Of a stretch of DNA of 64,000 nucleotides, positions 45,992-55,058 are shown one piece after another (position 1 is the first letter of the stretch; each line of letters begins with the position of its first letter). The notes beneath the pieces are model-generated. The model was not told the origin of the DNA. It made no database searches and saw nothing but the letters and a program-made list of their open reading frames with translations. A program made the position numbers and the translations under genes. The DNA lies in the NCBI GenBank assembly GCA_050329415.1, contig JBHJOS010000050.1, forward strand, positions 1 to 64,000, in the 5' to 3' direction. The DNA comes from JANNOG01 sp050329415 (lineage in GTDB: Bacteria; Actinomycetota; Actinomycetes; Actinomycetales; JBBAYJ01).

Positions 45992-47278
45992 GTGAGAGTG
46001 CTGCTGGCGTCGTTCGCCGAGAGATCCCACTTTCAGGTGACGGTGCCGCTGGTCTGGGCTCTGAGAAGCGCCGGGCACGAGGTCCTGGTCGCGACGCAGC
46101 CGCAGTTGGTGGACGACGCGGCGGGTGCGGGACTACCGGTCGTCGCCGTCGGCTCGGACCACACGCTGTACCGGGCGCTCGACCGACTCGCACGACTGAG
46201 CGACGGAGCGACGTCGCAGACGCCGAGCGACTCCATCGGTATGGACCCGGCACGGCTCGACGAGTTCGAGTGGTCGGACTGGCTCGACTTCTACCGCTTC
46301 AACGTCGGCCTGTGGTGGAGGCTGATCAATGACCCGATCCTCGGGGACCTGGTCACGCTGTGCCGGCAGTGGCGGCCGGACCTGGTGCTCTGGGAAGCCC
46401 TCACCTTCTCGGGCGCCGTGGCCGCGCAGGCCACGGGAGTTCCCCACGTGCGCCTGCTGTTCGGCTCCGACCTGCTCGTCCCCGCCCGTCGCCGCTTCCT
46501 CCGACTGGCGGCGGCCCAGCCGCCCGAGCGACGTGCCGACCCGCTGCGGGCCTGGCTCGACAGCTGCGCGCGTCGCCATGGCACCGAGTTCAGCGAGGAG
46601 CTGATCACCGGCCTGGCGACCGTCGGCTACCTGCCTCGGCCGCTGCGCCTCGCCGGCACCTCCTGTCTGCCTGCCCGTTACGTGCCGTACAACGGTCGAT
46701 CGGTGGTCCCCGGATGGATCAGGGAGCGTCCGCCCCGGCCTCGCGTCGGCGTGACGACCGGGATCTCCGCCGTCACCGGCTCCGGGCGGCGCACCAGCCC
46801 TGTGCAGCGGATCCTGGCCGGCCTCGCCGACCTGGACGTCGAGGTCGTCGCCACCATCACCGAGCCCGCGCGGGCCGACCTGGGCCCGGTCCCGGACAAC
46901 GTCCGGCTGACGTCCTTCGTCCCTCTCGACGCCCTGGCCGCCACCTGCTCGGCCGTCGTCAACCACGGCGGGGCGGCGACGATGTGCACGGTGCTCCGGC
47001 ACGGCGTGCCGCAACTCGTCGTCCCGGCCACCACGTACGACGAAGGAGTCCTGGCGGGCCTCCTTGCCCGCACCGGAGCGGGGTCCACCCTCGACCCCGC
47101 GGACGCCACCCCGACGGCCGTCCGGCAAGCCGTCTCCGCACTGTTGCACGACCCGGCCGTGGCTTCCGCGGCCAGGCACCTCGCCGACCAGGCCAGGGCC
47201 ATGCCGACGCCGGCCGACCTCGTCCCACGCCTGGAGCGGCTGCTCCTCAGGCCGCGACCGACTCGAGTGCGCGGCTGA
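45992..47278 (+). CDS. GT1-family natural-product glycosyltransferase (copy A)
   Basis: A 428-residue GT-B enzyme of the macrolide/aromatic-polyketide glycosyltransferase group. The start is RVLLASFAERSHFQVTVPLVWAL. RYVPYNGRSVVPGW lies mid-protein, with the C-terminal NDP-sugar signature VVNHGGAATMCTVLRHGVPQ (about residues 323-342). In the HGGxGT motif one Gly is Ala (HGGAAT), a small deviation. It would move a deoxysugar onto the cluster product. GTG 45992 is used; the ribosome binding site is weak. It is divergent from peptide gene 1 and overlaps copy B tail-to-tail by 32 bases. Confidence 0.88.
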   Translation: MRVLLASFAERSHFQVTVPLVWALRSAGHEVLVATQPQLVDDAAGAGLPVVAVGSDHTLYRALDRLARLSDGATSQTPSDSIGMDPARLDEFEWSDWLDFYRFNVGLWWRLINDPILGDLVTLCRQWRPDLVLWEALTFSGAVAAQATGVPHVRLLFGSDLLVPARRRFLRLAAAQPPERRADPLRAWLDSCARRHGTEFSEELITGLATVGYLPRPLRLAGTSCLPARYVPYNGRSVVPGWIRERPPRPRVGVTTGISAVTGSGRRTSPVQRILAGLADLDVEVVATITEPARADLGPVPDNVRLTSFVPLDALAATCSAVVNHGGAATMCTVLRHGVPQLVVPATTYDEGVLAGLLARTGAGSTLDPADATPTAVRQAVSALLHDPAVASAARHLADQARAMPTPADLVPRLERLLLRPRPTRVRG

Positions 47279-48464
47279 GGAGGTCGGGCGTGGGCATCGC
47301 CATCGCCGTTGCCTGCAGGGCGCGCGCCGCGTCCCGGTGAGCCGACAGGGTCAGCAACCGGCGCGTGAAGTCGGCGATCCTCTCCACGGTCCACTCGTCC
47401 GGCGCCAGCGCCAGCCCTGCCCCGGTCCGGGTGAGCAGGTCCCCCAGCAGGGGCTCGTCGTACATCCCGGGAAGCACGAGTTGCGGCACGCCCGTGCCAA
47501 GCGTGGTGCACATCGTGCCCGGCCCGCCATGGTTGACGACGACCGAGCAGCTGGCGGCCAGGGCGTGCAGCGGGACGAAGCCCACCAGCCGCGCGTTGCC
47601 CGGCAGCGCGGCGGCCGGGTCATCGGCCGAGACGGTCGCCACGACCTCGACGTCGAGGGCGGACAGGGCCTCCAGCAGATCGGGCACTCGAACCGGATAC
47701 GTTCCCAGCCGCTCGATCGACGACCGGCCCAGGGAGATGCCCACCCGGGGTCGCCGTGGGCGGTCCAGCACCCACCCGGGGACCACGCAGCGACCGTTGT
47801 AGGGAACGTAGCGGACCGGGAGCAGAGGGCCGTCCGCCGCGGGGATGCGCAGCGGCTCCGGGAGGAAGGTGACGGATGCCTGCCCCGTGGTCATGTCCTC
47901 GTGGAAGCTGCCGCCGAACTGGTGCGCGCACCTGTCCAGCCACTGTGCGAGCGGGTCGTCCGTCGCCGCGACAGGGCGCGCCCGGAGGAACTCCCGGCGC
48001 AGCCGCCCCGGGAGGTCGGAACCGAACAGGAACCGGACGTGGGCCGCCCCGCAGGCGCGAGCCGCGACGGCACCGGCGAAGGTGACCGCCTCCCACACGA
48101 CGAGATGGGGTCGCCAGCGGCGGCACAGGTCGACGAGGTCGGCGAGCATCGGCTCGTTGATCAGGCGCCACCACCACGGCACCACGCGGCGGTACTCCCC
48201 GAGCAGGTACTCCCACGTCGGGTCGGCGCCGAGCCCGAGCGCGGGAATGCCGGCGGGACCGGCAGGCGCCAGCCGTGCCACTCTCCAGAGGTCGTGGTCC
48301 CTGCCGACGGGGGCGACGGGCAGGCCCGCCGCGACGACGTCGTCGACCAGAGCCGGCTGTGTCGCGACGAGCACGTCGTGACCCTCGCCGCGCAGGGCCC
48401 AGGCGACGGGGACCATCGGGAGGAAGTGAGTTCGTTCCGCCTGAGTCGCCATGAGGACCCGCAT
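47247..48464 (-). CDS. GT1-family natural-product glycosyltransferase (copy B)
   Basis: A 405-residue paralogue of copies A and C-E. The start is RVLMATQAERTHFLPMVPVAWAL. WWWRLINEPMLADLVDLCRRW is shared by all copies in the window. The donor-site motif is VVNHGGPGTMCTTLGTGVPQ (about residues 290-309), fully conserved. ATG 48464 is used, and five bases separate its start from the stop of the aminotransferase gene upstream. It is the last gene of the minus-strand biosynthetic operon. Sugar and acceptor are unknown. Confidence 0.9.
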   Translation of the reverse strand: MRVLMATQAERTHFLPMVPVAWALRGEGHDVLVATQPALVDDVVAAGLPVAPVGRDHDLWRVARLAPAGPAGIPALGLGADPTWEYLLGEYRRVVPWWWRLINEPMLADLVDLCRRWRPHLVVWEAVTFAGAVAARACGAAHVRFLFGSDLPGRLRREFLRARPVAATDDPLAQWLDRCAHQFGGSFHEDMTTGQASVTFLPEPLRIPAADGPLLPVRYVPYNGRCVVPGWVLDRPRRPRVGISLGRSSIERLGTYPVRVPDLLEALSALDVEVVATVSADDPAAALPGNARLVGFVPLHALAASCSVVVNHGGPGTMCTTLGTGVPQLVLPGMYDEPLLGDLLTRTGAGLALAPDEWTVERIADFTRRLLTLSAHRDAARALQATAMAMPTPDLLSRALESVAA

Positions 48465-48469
48465 GGCAC

Positions 48470-49579
48470 CTACAGCGTCGCCAGAACCCGGAGCAGCACC
48501 TCGATCACCCGTTCCTGGTCCGACTCACGCAGCGACGGATACATGGGCAGGGAGAACAACTCCGTCGCCAGCCGCTCGGTCACGGGCAGGCTCGCCCCCG
48601 CCCCGAGATGGGCGAATCCGCTCATGGTGTGGACCGGCCACCGGTAGCTGACGTTGAGGTGAACGTCGTGCTCCCGGAGACGCTCCAGGATCGTGTCCCG
48701 CCGGGGGTGTCGAACGACGTACAGGTAGTAGACGTGATCGTTGCCCGCGGCGATCGCGGGGAGCACCAGGTCGGTCCCGGCCAGGGCCCGGTGGTAGCGC
48801 TCGGCGACCGATCGACGCGCGGCCACGTAGGAGCCCAGGCGGTCCAGCTTGCGCCGGAGGATCTCCGCCTGCACGGCGTCCAGCCGAGAATTGTAGGCCG
48901 GGCGCTCGATGACGTAGTAGGCCGTTTCCATCCCGTAGTAGCGCAGCCGTCGCACCCGCCCGGCGACGTCGTCGTCGGCGGTCAGCACCGCTCCGCCATC
49001 GCCGTAGGCTCCGAGCACCTTGGTGGGGTAGAACGAGAAGGCGGCGGCGCGGCCCAGGGTCCCGGCGAGTCGCCCGTCGTGCCGGGCACCGTGGGACTGG
49101 GCGCAGTCCTCCACGAGGACGAGGCCGTGCGCGGACGCGAGTTTGGTCAGCCGCGACATGTCGGCGCACTGCCCGTACAGATGCACGGGGAGGATCGCCC
49201 GCGTCCGCGGGGTGATCGCCGCCTCGACCCGGTCCACGTCCATCAGGTAGGTGTCGTCGTCGCGGATGTCGACGAACACGGGTACCGCGCCGATCGCGTC
49301 CACGGCCACCACGGTGGGGGCGGCCGTGTTCGACACGGTGACCACTTCGTCGCCGCGGCCGACGCCGGCACCGCGCAGGGCAAGAGCCACGGCGTTGGTC
49401 CCGTTGTCGACCCCGATGGAGTGGGCCAGGCCGTGATGGTCGGCGAAGGCCCGCTCGAAGCGCTCGACGGTCGGCCCGAGGATCAGCTGCCCGGACCCGA
49501 ACACCTCCTGGACGGCATCGAGTATGTCTGCCTTCTCCTGCTCGTACTCACCGAGGTAGTTCCAGACTCGGATGGTCAA
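48470..49579 (-). CDS. NDP-hexose 3-aminotransferase (DegT/DnrJ/EryC1 family)
   Basis: A 369-residue PLP enzyme. VWNYLGEYEQEKADILDAVQ and SGQLILGPTVERFE match TylB/DesV-type sugar 3-aminotransferases. VEDCAQSHGA holds the cofactor Asp. FSFYPTKVLGAYGDGG holds the Schiff-base lysine (about residues 186-201). It adds an amino group to a 3-keto-6-deoxy sugar nucleotide. ATG 49579 overlaps the glycosyltransferase copy C stop (ATGA). With the 2,3-dehydratase and the N-methyltransferase it points to a 2,3,6-trideoxy-3-aminohexose. Confidence 0.92.
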   Translation of the reverse strand: MTIRVWNYLGEYEQEKADILDAVQEVFGSGQLILGPTVERFERAFADHHGLAHSIGVDNGTNAVALALRGAGVGRGDEVVTVSNTAAPTVVAVDAIGAVPVFVDIRDDDTYLMDVDRVEAAITPRTRAILPVHLYGQCADMSRLTKLASAHGLVLVEDCAQSHGARHDGRLAGTLGRAAAFSFYPTKVLGAYGDGGAVLTADDDVAGRVRRLRYYGMETAYYVIERPAYNSRLDAVQAEILRRKLDRLGSYVAARRSVAERYHRALAGTDLVLPAIAAGNDHVYYLYVVRHPRRDTILERLREHDVHLNVSYRWPVHTMSGFAHLGAGASLPVTERLATELFSLPMYPSLRESDQERVIEVLLRVLATL

Positions 49580-50835
49580 CGTGTCCTCCTCAGGGAGTCG
49601 GTGCGAACAAGGCGATGAAGATCGGCACCGATCTCCAGCGGCCCCGGAGCCGCCCGTGCGGTCTCGCGCAGGCGGGCCGCGGCGTCACGGTGGTCCGGAT
49701 CGTCGAGGAGGCGGACCACCTCGTCCCGGACGAGATCCGGGCTCGGGTCGGTGGCGGGTGCGACCCGGCCCGCCCCGGTCCTCGCCAGCAGCCCGGCGAG
49801 CGCGGGGCCGTCGAAGTGATCGGGGAACACGAGCTGCGGGACGCCGTGGACGACCCCGGTGCACACGGTGCCCGGGCCGCCGTGGCTGACGAGTGCCGCA
49901 CAGGTCGACAGGAGCTGGTCCAGCGGCACGAACGGGGTCAGGCGCACGTTGTCGGGACAGGTCCGCACGCCCGCCGCCGACGGGTCCGGAACGGTTGCGA
50001 TCACGTCGGCGTCCAGGTCCGCGACGGCGTCGAGCAGGTCGGGGAAGGGGACCGGGTAGGCGCCGAACCGCTCCATCCGCGACACCCCGAGGGTCAGGCA
50101 CACCCGGCGCCGACGCGGCGGCTCGCGCAGCCAGTCCGGCACCACGGCGCGGCCGTTGTACGGCACGAAGCGCATCGGCAGGTAGTCGACCCCCGGCGGA
50201 TCGGCACCTCGCAGCGGCGTCGGGAGTTGCGTGACCGTCGCCTGCCCGGACACCAGGTCCTCGCAGAACGGGACGCCGAAGCGGGCCGCAGCCCCGGCCA
50301 GCCAGTCCGCGACCGGGTCGGGGTCGGAGTTCCGGCGGAGGGCGAGGAACCGTTCTCGCAGCCTCGCGAACACGTCGACGCTCCAGACGAATCTCGCGTG
50401 CGCAGCTCCGCAGGCCCGCGCGGCGACCGCCCCGGCGAAGGTGGTGGCCTCCCAGACCACGAGGTCCGGCCGCCACTGCCGACAGAACGCCACGAGGTCC
50501 GCCAGCATCGGCTCGTTCACCATGCGCCACCACCAGGGCACGAGGCGCCGGTGGAGCGCCAGCATCTGGTCGGCGGTCAGGGCGTCGACGTCGCCGCCCG
50601 GGTCCACGTCCGGCTCCCCCCGGCGGAGCACGTCGAACCGTCGCGCGACCTGCCCGAGGCGGTGGTCCCGGCCCACCGCCAGGACCGGCAGGCCACCGGC
50701 CGCCAACCGGTGGACCAACGCAGGCTGGGTCGCGACCACCACCTCCCACCCGGTCGATCGCAGACCCCAGCCGAGCGGCACCAGGCCCGCAGCGTGGCTC
50801 CACTCGGCGCAGGTCGCCAGGAGCACACGCGTCAC
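49576..50835 (-). CDS. GT1-family natural-product glycosyltransferase (copy C)
   Basis: A 419-residue member of the same paralogous set. The start is VTRVLLATCAEWSHAAGLVPLGWGL, very like copy E (AEWSHAAGLVPLGWGLR). FCRQWRPDLVVWEATTFAGA is mid-protein, with the donor motif VSHGGPGTVCTGVVHGVPQ (about residues 317-335). GTG 50835 overlaps the stop of copy D (GTGA), so translation is coupled. The near identity of parts of copies C and E suggests recent duplication or related acceptors. Confidence 0.9.
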   Translation of the reverse strand: MTRVLLATCAEWSHAAGLVPLGWGLRSTGWEVVVATQPALVHRLAAGGLPVLAVGRDHRLGQVARRFDVLRRGEPDVDPGGDVDALTADQMLALHRRLVPWWWRMVNEPMLADLVAFCRQWRPDLVVWEATTFAGAVAARACGAAHARFVWSVDVFARLRERFLALRRNSDPDPVADWLAGAAARFGVPFCEDLVSGQATVTQLPTPLRGADPPGVDYLPMRFVPYNGRAVVPDWLREPPRRRRVCLTLGVSRMERFGAYPVPFPDLLDAVADLDADVIATVPDPSAAGVRTCPDNVRLTPFVPLDQLLSTCAALVSHGGPGTVCTGVVHGVPQLVFPDHFDGPALAGLLARTGAGRVAPATDPSPDLVRDEVVRLLDDPDHRDAAARLRETARAAPGPLEIGADLHRLVRTDSLRRTR

Positions 50836-52079
50836 CGGCCCGCCAGGCTGACGAGATCGGAGACCAGCTGACGAGGTGAGGGCATCGCCCGTGCCTCCTC
50901 CCGCAAGGCCGCCGCGGCCGCGCGGGGACGGGGGTCGTCGAGCAGCCGGGCGGTGGCGTCGCGGACGGCACCCGCCGTCGCCTCCTCCGGGGTCATGCGC
51001 TCCGCGGCCCCGGTGTCGGCGAGCAGGCCGGCCAGCAACGGGGCATCGAACTCCTCCGGGACGACGAGCTGCGGGACGCCGTGGGTGAGCACGGTGCAGA
51101 CCGTGCCCGGCCCGCCGTGGTCGATGACGACGTGACAGCTGGCCGCCAGCGCGTCCAGGGGCACGTACGACGTCAGCCGCACGTTTCGGGGCACCGTCCC
51201 GAGCCCGTCGTGCTCCTGATCGGCGATCGTCGCGACCACCTCGACGTCCAGTTCGGCAAGGCCCTCCAGGATGTCCTTGACCGGCACGACGTAGCGCCCG
51301 AAGCGCTCGATGGCCGACGTGCCCAGGGTCACCGCGACCCGGCGACGCTCCGGCGGATCTCGCAGCCACGCCGGGAGCACCGCTCGCCCGTTGTACGGCA
51401 CGAAACGGACCGGCAGGTAGTCGATGCCGGACGGATCCGCCCGGCGCAACGACGGTGGGAGAAACGTGATCGTGGACTGACCCGTGACCAGTTCCTCGTC
51501 GAAGCCCGCCCCGAAGCGTTCGACGCATGCCGTCAGCCATGCCGCGAGCGGATCCGTGCGCTCGGGCGGGTCCTGTCCCGCCGCCTCGGCGAGGAACCGC
51601 CGGCGCATCAGTGCGAAGACGTCGGCCGTCCACAGGAACCTCGCGTGCGGGGTGCCCGTGGCGCGGGCGGCGACCGCCCCCGCGTAGGTGACGGCCTCCC
51701 AGATCACCAGGTCCGGCCGCCACTGCCGGCACAGCGTCACCAGGTCGGCGATCATGGGTTCGTTGATCGAACGCCACCACCACTGGACGTGGTCGCGGTA
51801 GCCGTCACGGAGAACGGCGAAGGACACCGGTGTGTCCGGTTCCGCGAGGTTCAGCTCCGTGGGGGCGTGCCCTCCCGACTGGTCGTGGCGCCACAACCGG
51901 TACAGCGGGAGGTTCCGACCGACGCTGACGACAGGCAGCCCCGCGTCGGCGATCGTGTCGACGAGTTCGGGCTGACTGGCGGTGAGGACGTCGTGACCTG
52001 CGCAGCGCAGGGCCCACGCGATCGGCACCATGGGCATGGCCTGGGTGCGCTCCGAGCAGGCGGCGACGAGCACGCGCAT
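50832..52079 (-). CDS. GT1-family natural-product glycosyltransferase (copy D)
   Basis: A 415-residue GT-B enzyme. The start is RVLVAACSERTQAMPMVPIAWAL. Mid-region TLCRQWRPDLVIWEAVTYAGA and RFVPYNGRAVLPAWLRDPPERRR are shared with copies C and E. The donor motif is VIDHGGPGTVCTVLTHGVPQ (about residues 311-330). ATG 52079 overlaps the stop of the epimerase/ketoreductase gene by one base. It belongs to the tightly packed operon running from 56.4 to 47.2 kb. Confidence 0.9.
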   Translation of the reverse strand: MRVLVAACSERTQAMPMVPIAWALRCAGHDVLTASQPELVDTIADAGLPVVSVGRNLPLYRLWRHDQSGGHAPTELNLAEPDTPVSFAVLRDGYRDHVQWWWRSINEPMIADLVTLCRQWRPDLVIWEAVTYAGAVAARATGTPHARFLWTADVFALMRRRFLAEAAGQDPPERTDPLAAWLTACVERFGAGFDEELVTGQSTITFLPPSLRRADPSGIDYLPVRFVPYNGRAVLPAWLRDPPERRRVAVTLGTSAIERFGRYVVPVKDILEGLAELDVEVVATIADQEHDGLGTVPRNVRLTSYVPLDALAASCHVVIDHGGPGTVCTVLTHGVPQLVVPEEFDAPLLAGLLADTGAAERMTPEEATAGAVRDATARLLDDPRPRAAAAALREEARAMPSPRQLVSDLVSLAGR

Positions 52080-52879
52080 CAGCAGACCGCCGGCCGGGGG
52101 GCCGGGACGGAGACCGCACCCACCGGGCAGGCAGGGGTGTACTCCAGCCTGCCCACGACGGCCAGGTAGGAGTCGATGACGTGCTCGTAGTAGTCGGGCG
52201 GGTAGTGGAGCTGGACGGTGGGCGGCAACAGGGACCGCAACCTGTCGACCGACAGGCAGTGCCGGGTGCCCTCGTCGGTGTAGATCCATTCGGCGCTTCG
52301 TCCGAGCCGCCGCTCCACATGCCGCACGATGCGATCGATGAGCACGCAGCGCCCGGAGGCCAGGTTGACGACCTGGTGGTCGATCCCCGCGCACAGCAGC
52401 GCATCGATGACGGTCACCGCGTCGTCGGCGTGCAGCAGGTCCCGGTACGTCCCCCGGTGAACGGTCACCCGGCCGGTCTCCACCTGGCGGATCAGGGACG
52501 GCAGGAGCCGGTGGGCGGGAGCATGGCGCCCCACGACGTGTGCGAGGCGGATGTTGAGGTGGCGCACGCCGGACTCTTCGATCATCCGCTCCAGGGCGAC
52601 CTTGTGCCGACCGTAGGAGGTCGGGGGGTCCGCCACGTCCTCCTCGCGGCCCCGGCAGCCGGGTCCCCCGTAGACCGCTGCGCTGGAGAAGAAGACGAGC
52701 TTCCAGTCCTCCCTCAGGCATCCGGCGACGGTCTCCTCGACGAGCCGCCGTTCCCGGTCGTAGGCCTCAGGGGGGTTGCGGGGGTGGGAGACACCGGCTG
52801 CCAGGGCGAGCGCGTCGGGGTGGTCTCCGGCGATGCGGGCCAGGTGCTTGGCCATGAACCCGTGTCCGACCACTCTCAT
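52079..52879 (-). CDS. NAD-dependent epimerase/NDP-hexose 4-ketoreductase-like protein
   Basis: A 266-residue extended SDR. The cofactor loop is VVGHGFMAKHLARI (residues 3-16), a GxGxxA/G variant seen in sugar 4-ketoreductases. VFFSSAAVYGGPG holds the catalytic Ser and SYGRHKVALE the Tyr-x-x-x-Lys (about residues 88-98). YRDLLHADDAVTVID is a substrate-domain signature. It probably sets the C-4 configuration of the deoxysugar by reducing a 4-keto group. It is shorter than most homologues (about 300). It lies between the insertase and glycosyltransferase genes in the same operon. Confidence 0.8.
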   Translation of the reverse strand: MRVVGHGFMAKHLARIAGDHPDALALAAGVSHPRNPPEAYDRERRLVEETVAGCLREDWKLVFFSSAAVYGGPGCRGREEDVADPPTSYGRHKVALERMIEESGVRHLNIRLAHVVGRHAPAHRLLPSLIRQVETGRVTVHRGTYRDLLHADDAVTVIDALLCAGIDHQVVNLASGRCVLIDRIVRHVERRLGRSAEWIYTDEGTRHCLSVDRLRSLLPPTVQLHYPPDYYEHVIDSYLAVVGRLEYTPACPVGAVSVPAPRPAVC

Positions 52880-52898
52880 CGGTCGTCCTTCCTGCCGG

Positions 52899-53654
52899 TC
52901 ACGCCGTCGCCGGCGCGAGCGAGTGCGGTCGAAGCGTCAGCGCGTTCTGGGCGACGCCCCACAGGCATCCCGTCCCGACGGAGATCAGCACCGTCAGGGG
53001 GAGGCTCAGCGCCACGACGGTCACCAGGGGCGGCAGAAGGTACAGCCGGACCTGCCGCATGCCCGGCGGCACCGGCGTGTGGCCCCTCACCCTCAGCACG
53101 TGCTGGCGCTGCAGGCAGTGCACCAGCACACCCAGCGCGACGGCCCCGGCCCACAGCTCAGGCACCGTGCCGCCGGTCCGGAGGACCGACGCCAGTGGGT
53201 CGGCCGCGAAGCTCAGCGACGCCGGGCGCAGGTCGGCGAGGCGGGGACGGCTCGACAGCACACCCAGCACGGCGAGGTAGACCGGGATCTGCGCCAGGGG
53301 CGGCACCAGTCCCACGTACCAGCGGATGCCGTGCTCGCGCAGGACGGCGCCCTCCTCCTCCTGCCGGCGGGTCCACCGGGCCAGGTACTCGCCGGGGCGG
53401 CGCAGCAGCAGGCGCCTGTCCGTCGAGTGGCGCGCCCGCACCTCGGCGAGGCGCGGCTCCACCGCCGCCATTGCGCGCAGGAACCGAACCTGCAGGACGG
53501 TGATCGGGAGGAGAGCGCAACGTGCGAGCAGGGTCAGGACGACCACGGCCGCCCCCCAGGACCACGGTTGCAGTGCGACGACCGAGGCCAGAAGCGCGTC
53601 GACCCCGGCCAGCAGCCGGCCGATCATGTCCAGGGCAGTGCTCCACAGGCTCAT
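52899..53654 (-). CDS. YidC/Oxa1-family membrane insertase paralogue within the cluster
   Basis: A 251-residue membrane protein. The first core helix reads WGAAVVVLTLLARCALLPITV (about residues 32-52), with the conserved Arg in the groove. A charged hairpin follows (VEPRLAEVRARHSTDRRLL), then WYVGLVPPLAQIPVYLAVLGVL and further helices, as in YidC. ATG 53654 overlaps the carrier-protein stop (ATGA). YidC inserts small membrane proteins. A copy embedded in a biosynthetic operon is unusual, and export, immunity or membrane placement of a peptide or transporter are possible roles. Confidence 0.8.
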   Translation of the reverse strand: MSLWSTALDMIGRLLAGVDALLASVVALQPWSWGAAVVVLTLLARCALLPITVLQVRFLRAMAAVEPRLAEVRARHSTDRRLLLRRPGEYLARWTRRQEEEGAVLREHGIRWYVGLVPPLAQIPVYLAVLGVLSSRPRLADLRPASLSFAADPLASVLRTGGTVPELWAGAVALGVLVHCLQRQHVLRVRGHTPVPPGMRQVRLYLLPPLVTVVALSLPLTVLISVGTGCLWGVAQNALTLRPHSLAPATA

Positions 53655-53935
53655 TCCGGCCGCGGGCCGGCGACGGGGTCGCCCATGCACTCGAGGGTGA
53701 GGTCCGCCAGGTCGTCGAAGCTCGTGACGGCTCCCTCGTTGAGCCTCTCGAGGATCTCGACGTCGTACTCCGCCTCGACGGACAGGACCAGCTGGACGAA
53801 GGTGAACGAGTCGAGGTCGGTGAAGTGGACCTCTCCGGGACCGGCCTCGCCGGCGGCGTCCGACTCGAGCCAGCTGAGCACCCTGGCTTCCGAGGTGATG
53901 TGCGCGCGGATCTGCTCGCGCAGCGCTGCCGACAT
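53651..53935 (-). CDS. Acyl carrier protein
   Basis: A 94-residue carrier protein. The attachment motif is FTDLDSFTFVQLVLSVEAEYDV, shown by position near residues 38-59, with the Ser of DSF as phosphopantetheine site, followed by an acidic helix and FDDLADLTLE. ATG 53935 is preferred over 53962 because AAGGGTGAGG lies just before it and the longer form would overlap the ligase stop. It sits directly after the AMP-ligase gene, its likely loading enzyme. Confidence 0.88.
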   Translation of the reverse strand: MSAALREQIRAHITSEARVLSWLESDAAGEAGPGEVHFTDLDSFTFVQLVLSVEAEYDVEILERLNEGAVTSFDDLADLTLECMGDPVAGPRPE

Positions 53936-53942
53936 GCTGTCC

Positions 53943-55058
53943 TCACCCTTCCTCGTGGACACGGGGTTGTGCAGCGAGGACCTTCCCGGTCCCCGATCGC
54001 GCGATCAGCGGAACCAGCCGCAGGCGTCGCGGCGCGACCCCCACCTCGGCGACGGCCGTGCGCAGGCTCTCCCCAGCGTCGTCGCCGGCCGCGGCGCTAC
54101 TTGTCACCAGCACGTCGAAGTGCTCCCCGGCGACCGGGTCGGTGACCGGGACGCAGGCGAGGTCCCGTCCGGGTAGTCGCGCGCGCAGCCGATTCTCCAG
54201 CTGGTCCAGGTCGTACCGCCGGCCGTTGATCTTCACGAGTCGGTGGTGGCGACCCGTGAGCCGGAACCGCCGCGAGCCCTCCCTGCGCACCAGGTCGCCC
54301 GATCTGGAGGTGGCCTCGGGCGGCGACCCTGGCCGTTGGGCGAGCAGGGGGCTGCGGAGCTCCAGGCGCGTCTCGACCCCTTGCCGGGCGTCGCCCACGA
54401 GCTCCACTCCCGGCAGCGGGTCCCACAGGCCGTCCGGCGACGGGTAGTCGCGCGTGGCGACGGGCCCCGCCTCGGTCGACCCCAACAACTCGACGATCCG
54501 GGGAGGGTTCCCGCCGAGGGCGGCCCGCAGGTCCGCGGCGCTCTCGGGCAACCGGGCGGAGCTGTGCAGGATCGTCAGCCGGTCGATTCCTGCCAGCCAC
54601 TCCGGTCGCCGTGCCAACAGCGTGAACGACCATGGGATCGCCGCGACCAGCCAGGCCTCCCCCGGCGCCGGCTGCGGGAGCGGCGCCATCCCGGCCGTCG
54701 GGACCACGGTGACCGAAGCCCGCAGCACGGCGGGCAGCATCACCGAAGCGATCAGCCCGTAGCGGTGCCGAGGGGGTGCGAACGAGACGACACCGACTGG
54801 TCGCCGCGCGGCGAAGAGGTCCGCCAGGACTCGTGCCTCCGCGAGGACCTGATCCCGGGTCAGGCGCCACACCTGGGGTCCACCGGTCGAACCGGACGTC
54901 GCCACGTCGACGAAGGGCGGCAGGTGACGCCGAGCGAGCCGGTCCAGGTCATCGGACGACACGGCCTGCCAGTCGACCGACCACGTCCGGCGGTTCAGTT
55001 CGTCGGCGTCGAACGGCATCCGGAGCAGCTCCTCCGGATGCAGCACGCGGGCCGTCAC
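53943..55058 (-). CDS. AMP-dependent acyl/amino-acid ligase
   Basis: A 371-residue adenylate-forming enzyme, shorter than usual (about 450-550). The phosphate loop is ATSGSTGGPQVWRLT (about residues 60-74). IVELLGSTEAGPVATRD holds the A5 motif, RSGDLVRREG the A7 and GRHHRLVKINGRRYDLDQLE the A8 hinge. The C-terminal lysine motif is SGTGKVLA. It would activate a carboxylic acid, perhaps the product of the ammonia-lyase, and load the adjacent carrier protein. The N-terminal 80-100 residues of typical ligases are missing. GTG 55058 overlaps the upstream stop (GTGA). Confidence 0.85.
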   Translation of the reverse strand: MTARVLHPEELLRMPFDADELNRRTWSVDWQAVSSDDLDRLARRHLPPFVDVATSGSTGGPQVWRLTRDQVLAEARVLADLFAARRPVGVVSFAPPRHRYGLIASVMLPAVLRASVTVVPTAGMAPLPQPAPGEAWLVAAIPWSFTLLARRPEWLAGIDRLTILHSSARLPESAADLRAALGGNPPRIVELLGSTEAGPVATRDYPSPDGLWDPLPGVELVGDARQGVETRLELRSPLLAQRPGSPPEATSRSGDLVRREGSRRFRLTGRHHRLVKINGRRYDLDQLENRLRARLPGRDLACVPVTDPVAGEHFDVLVTSSAAAGDDAGESLRTAVAEVGVAPRRLRLVPLIARSGTGKVLAAQPRVHEEG

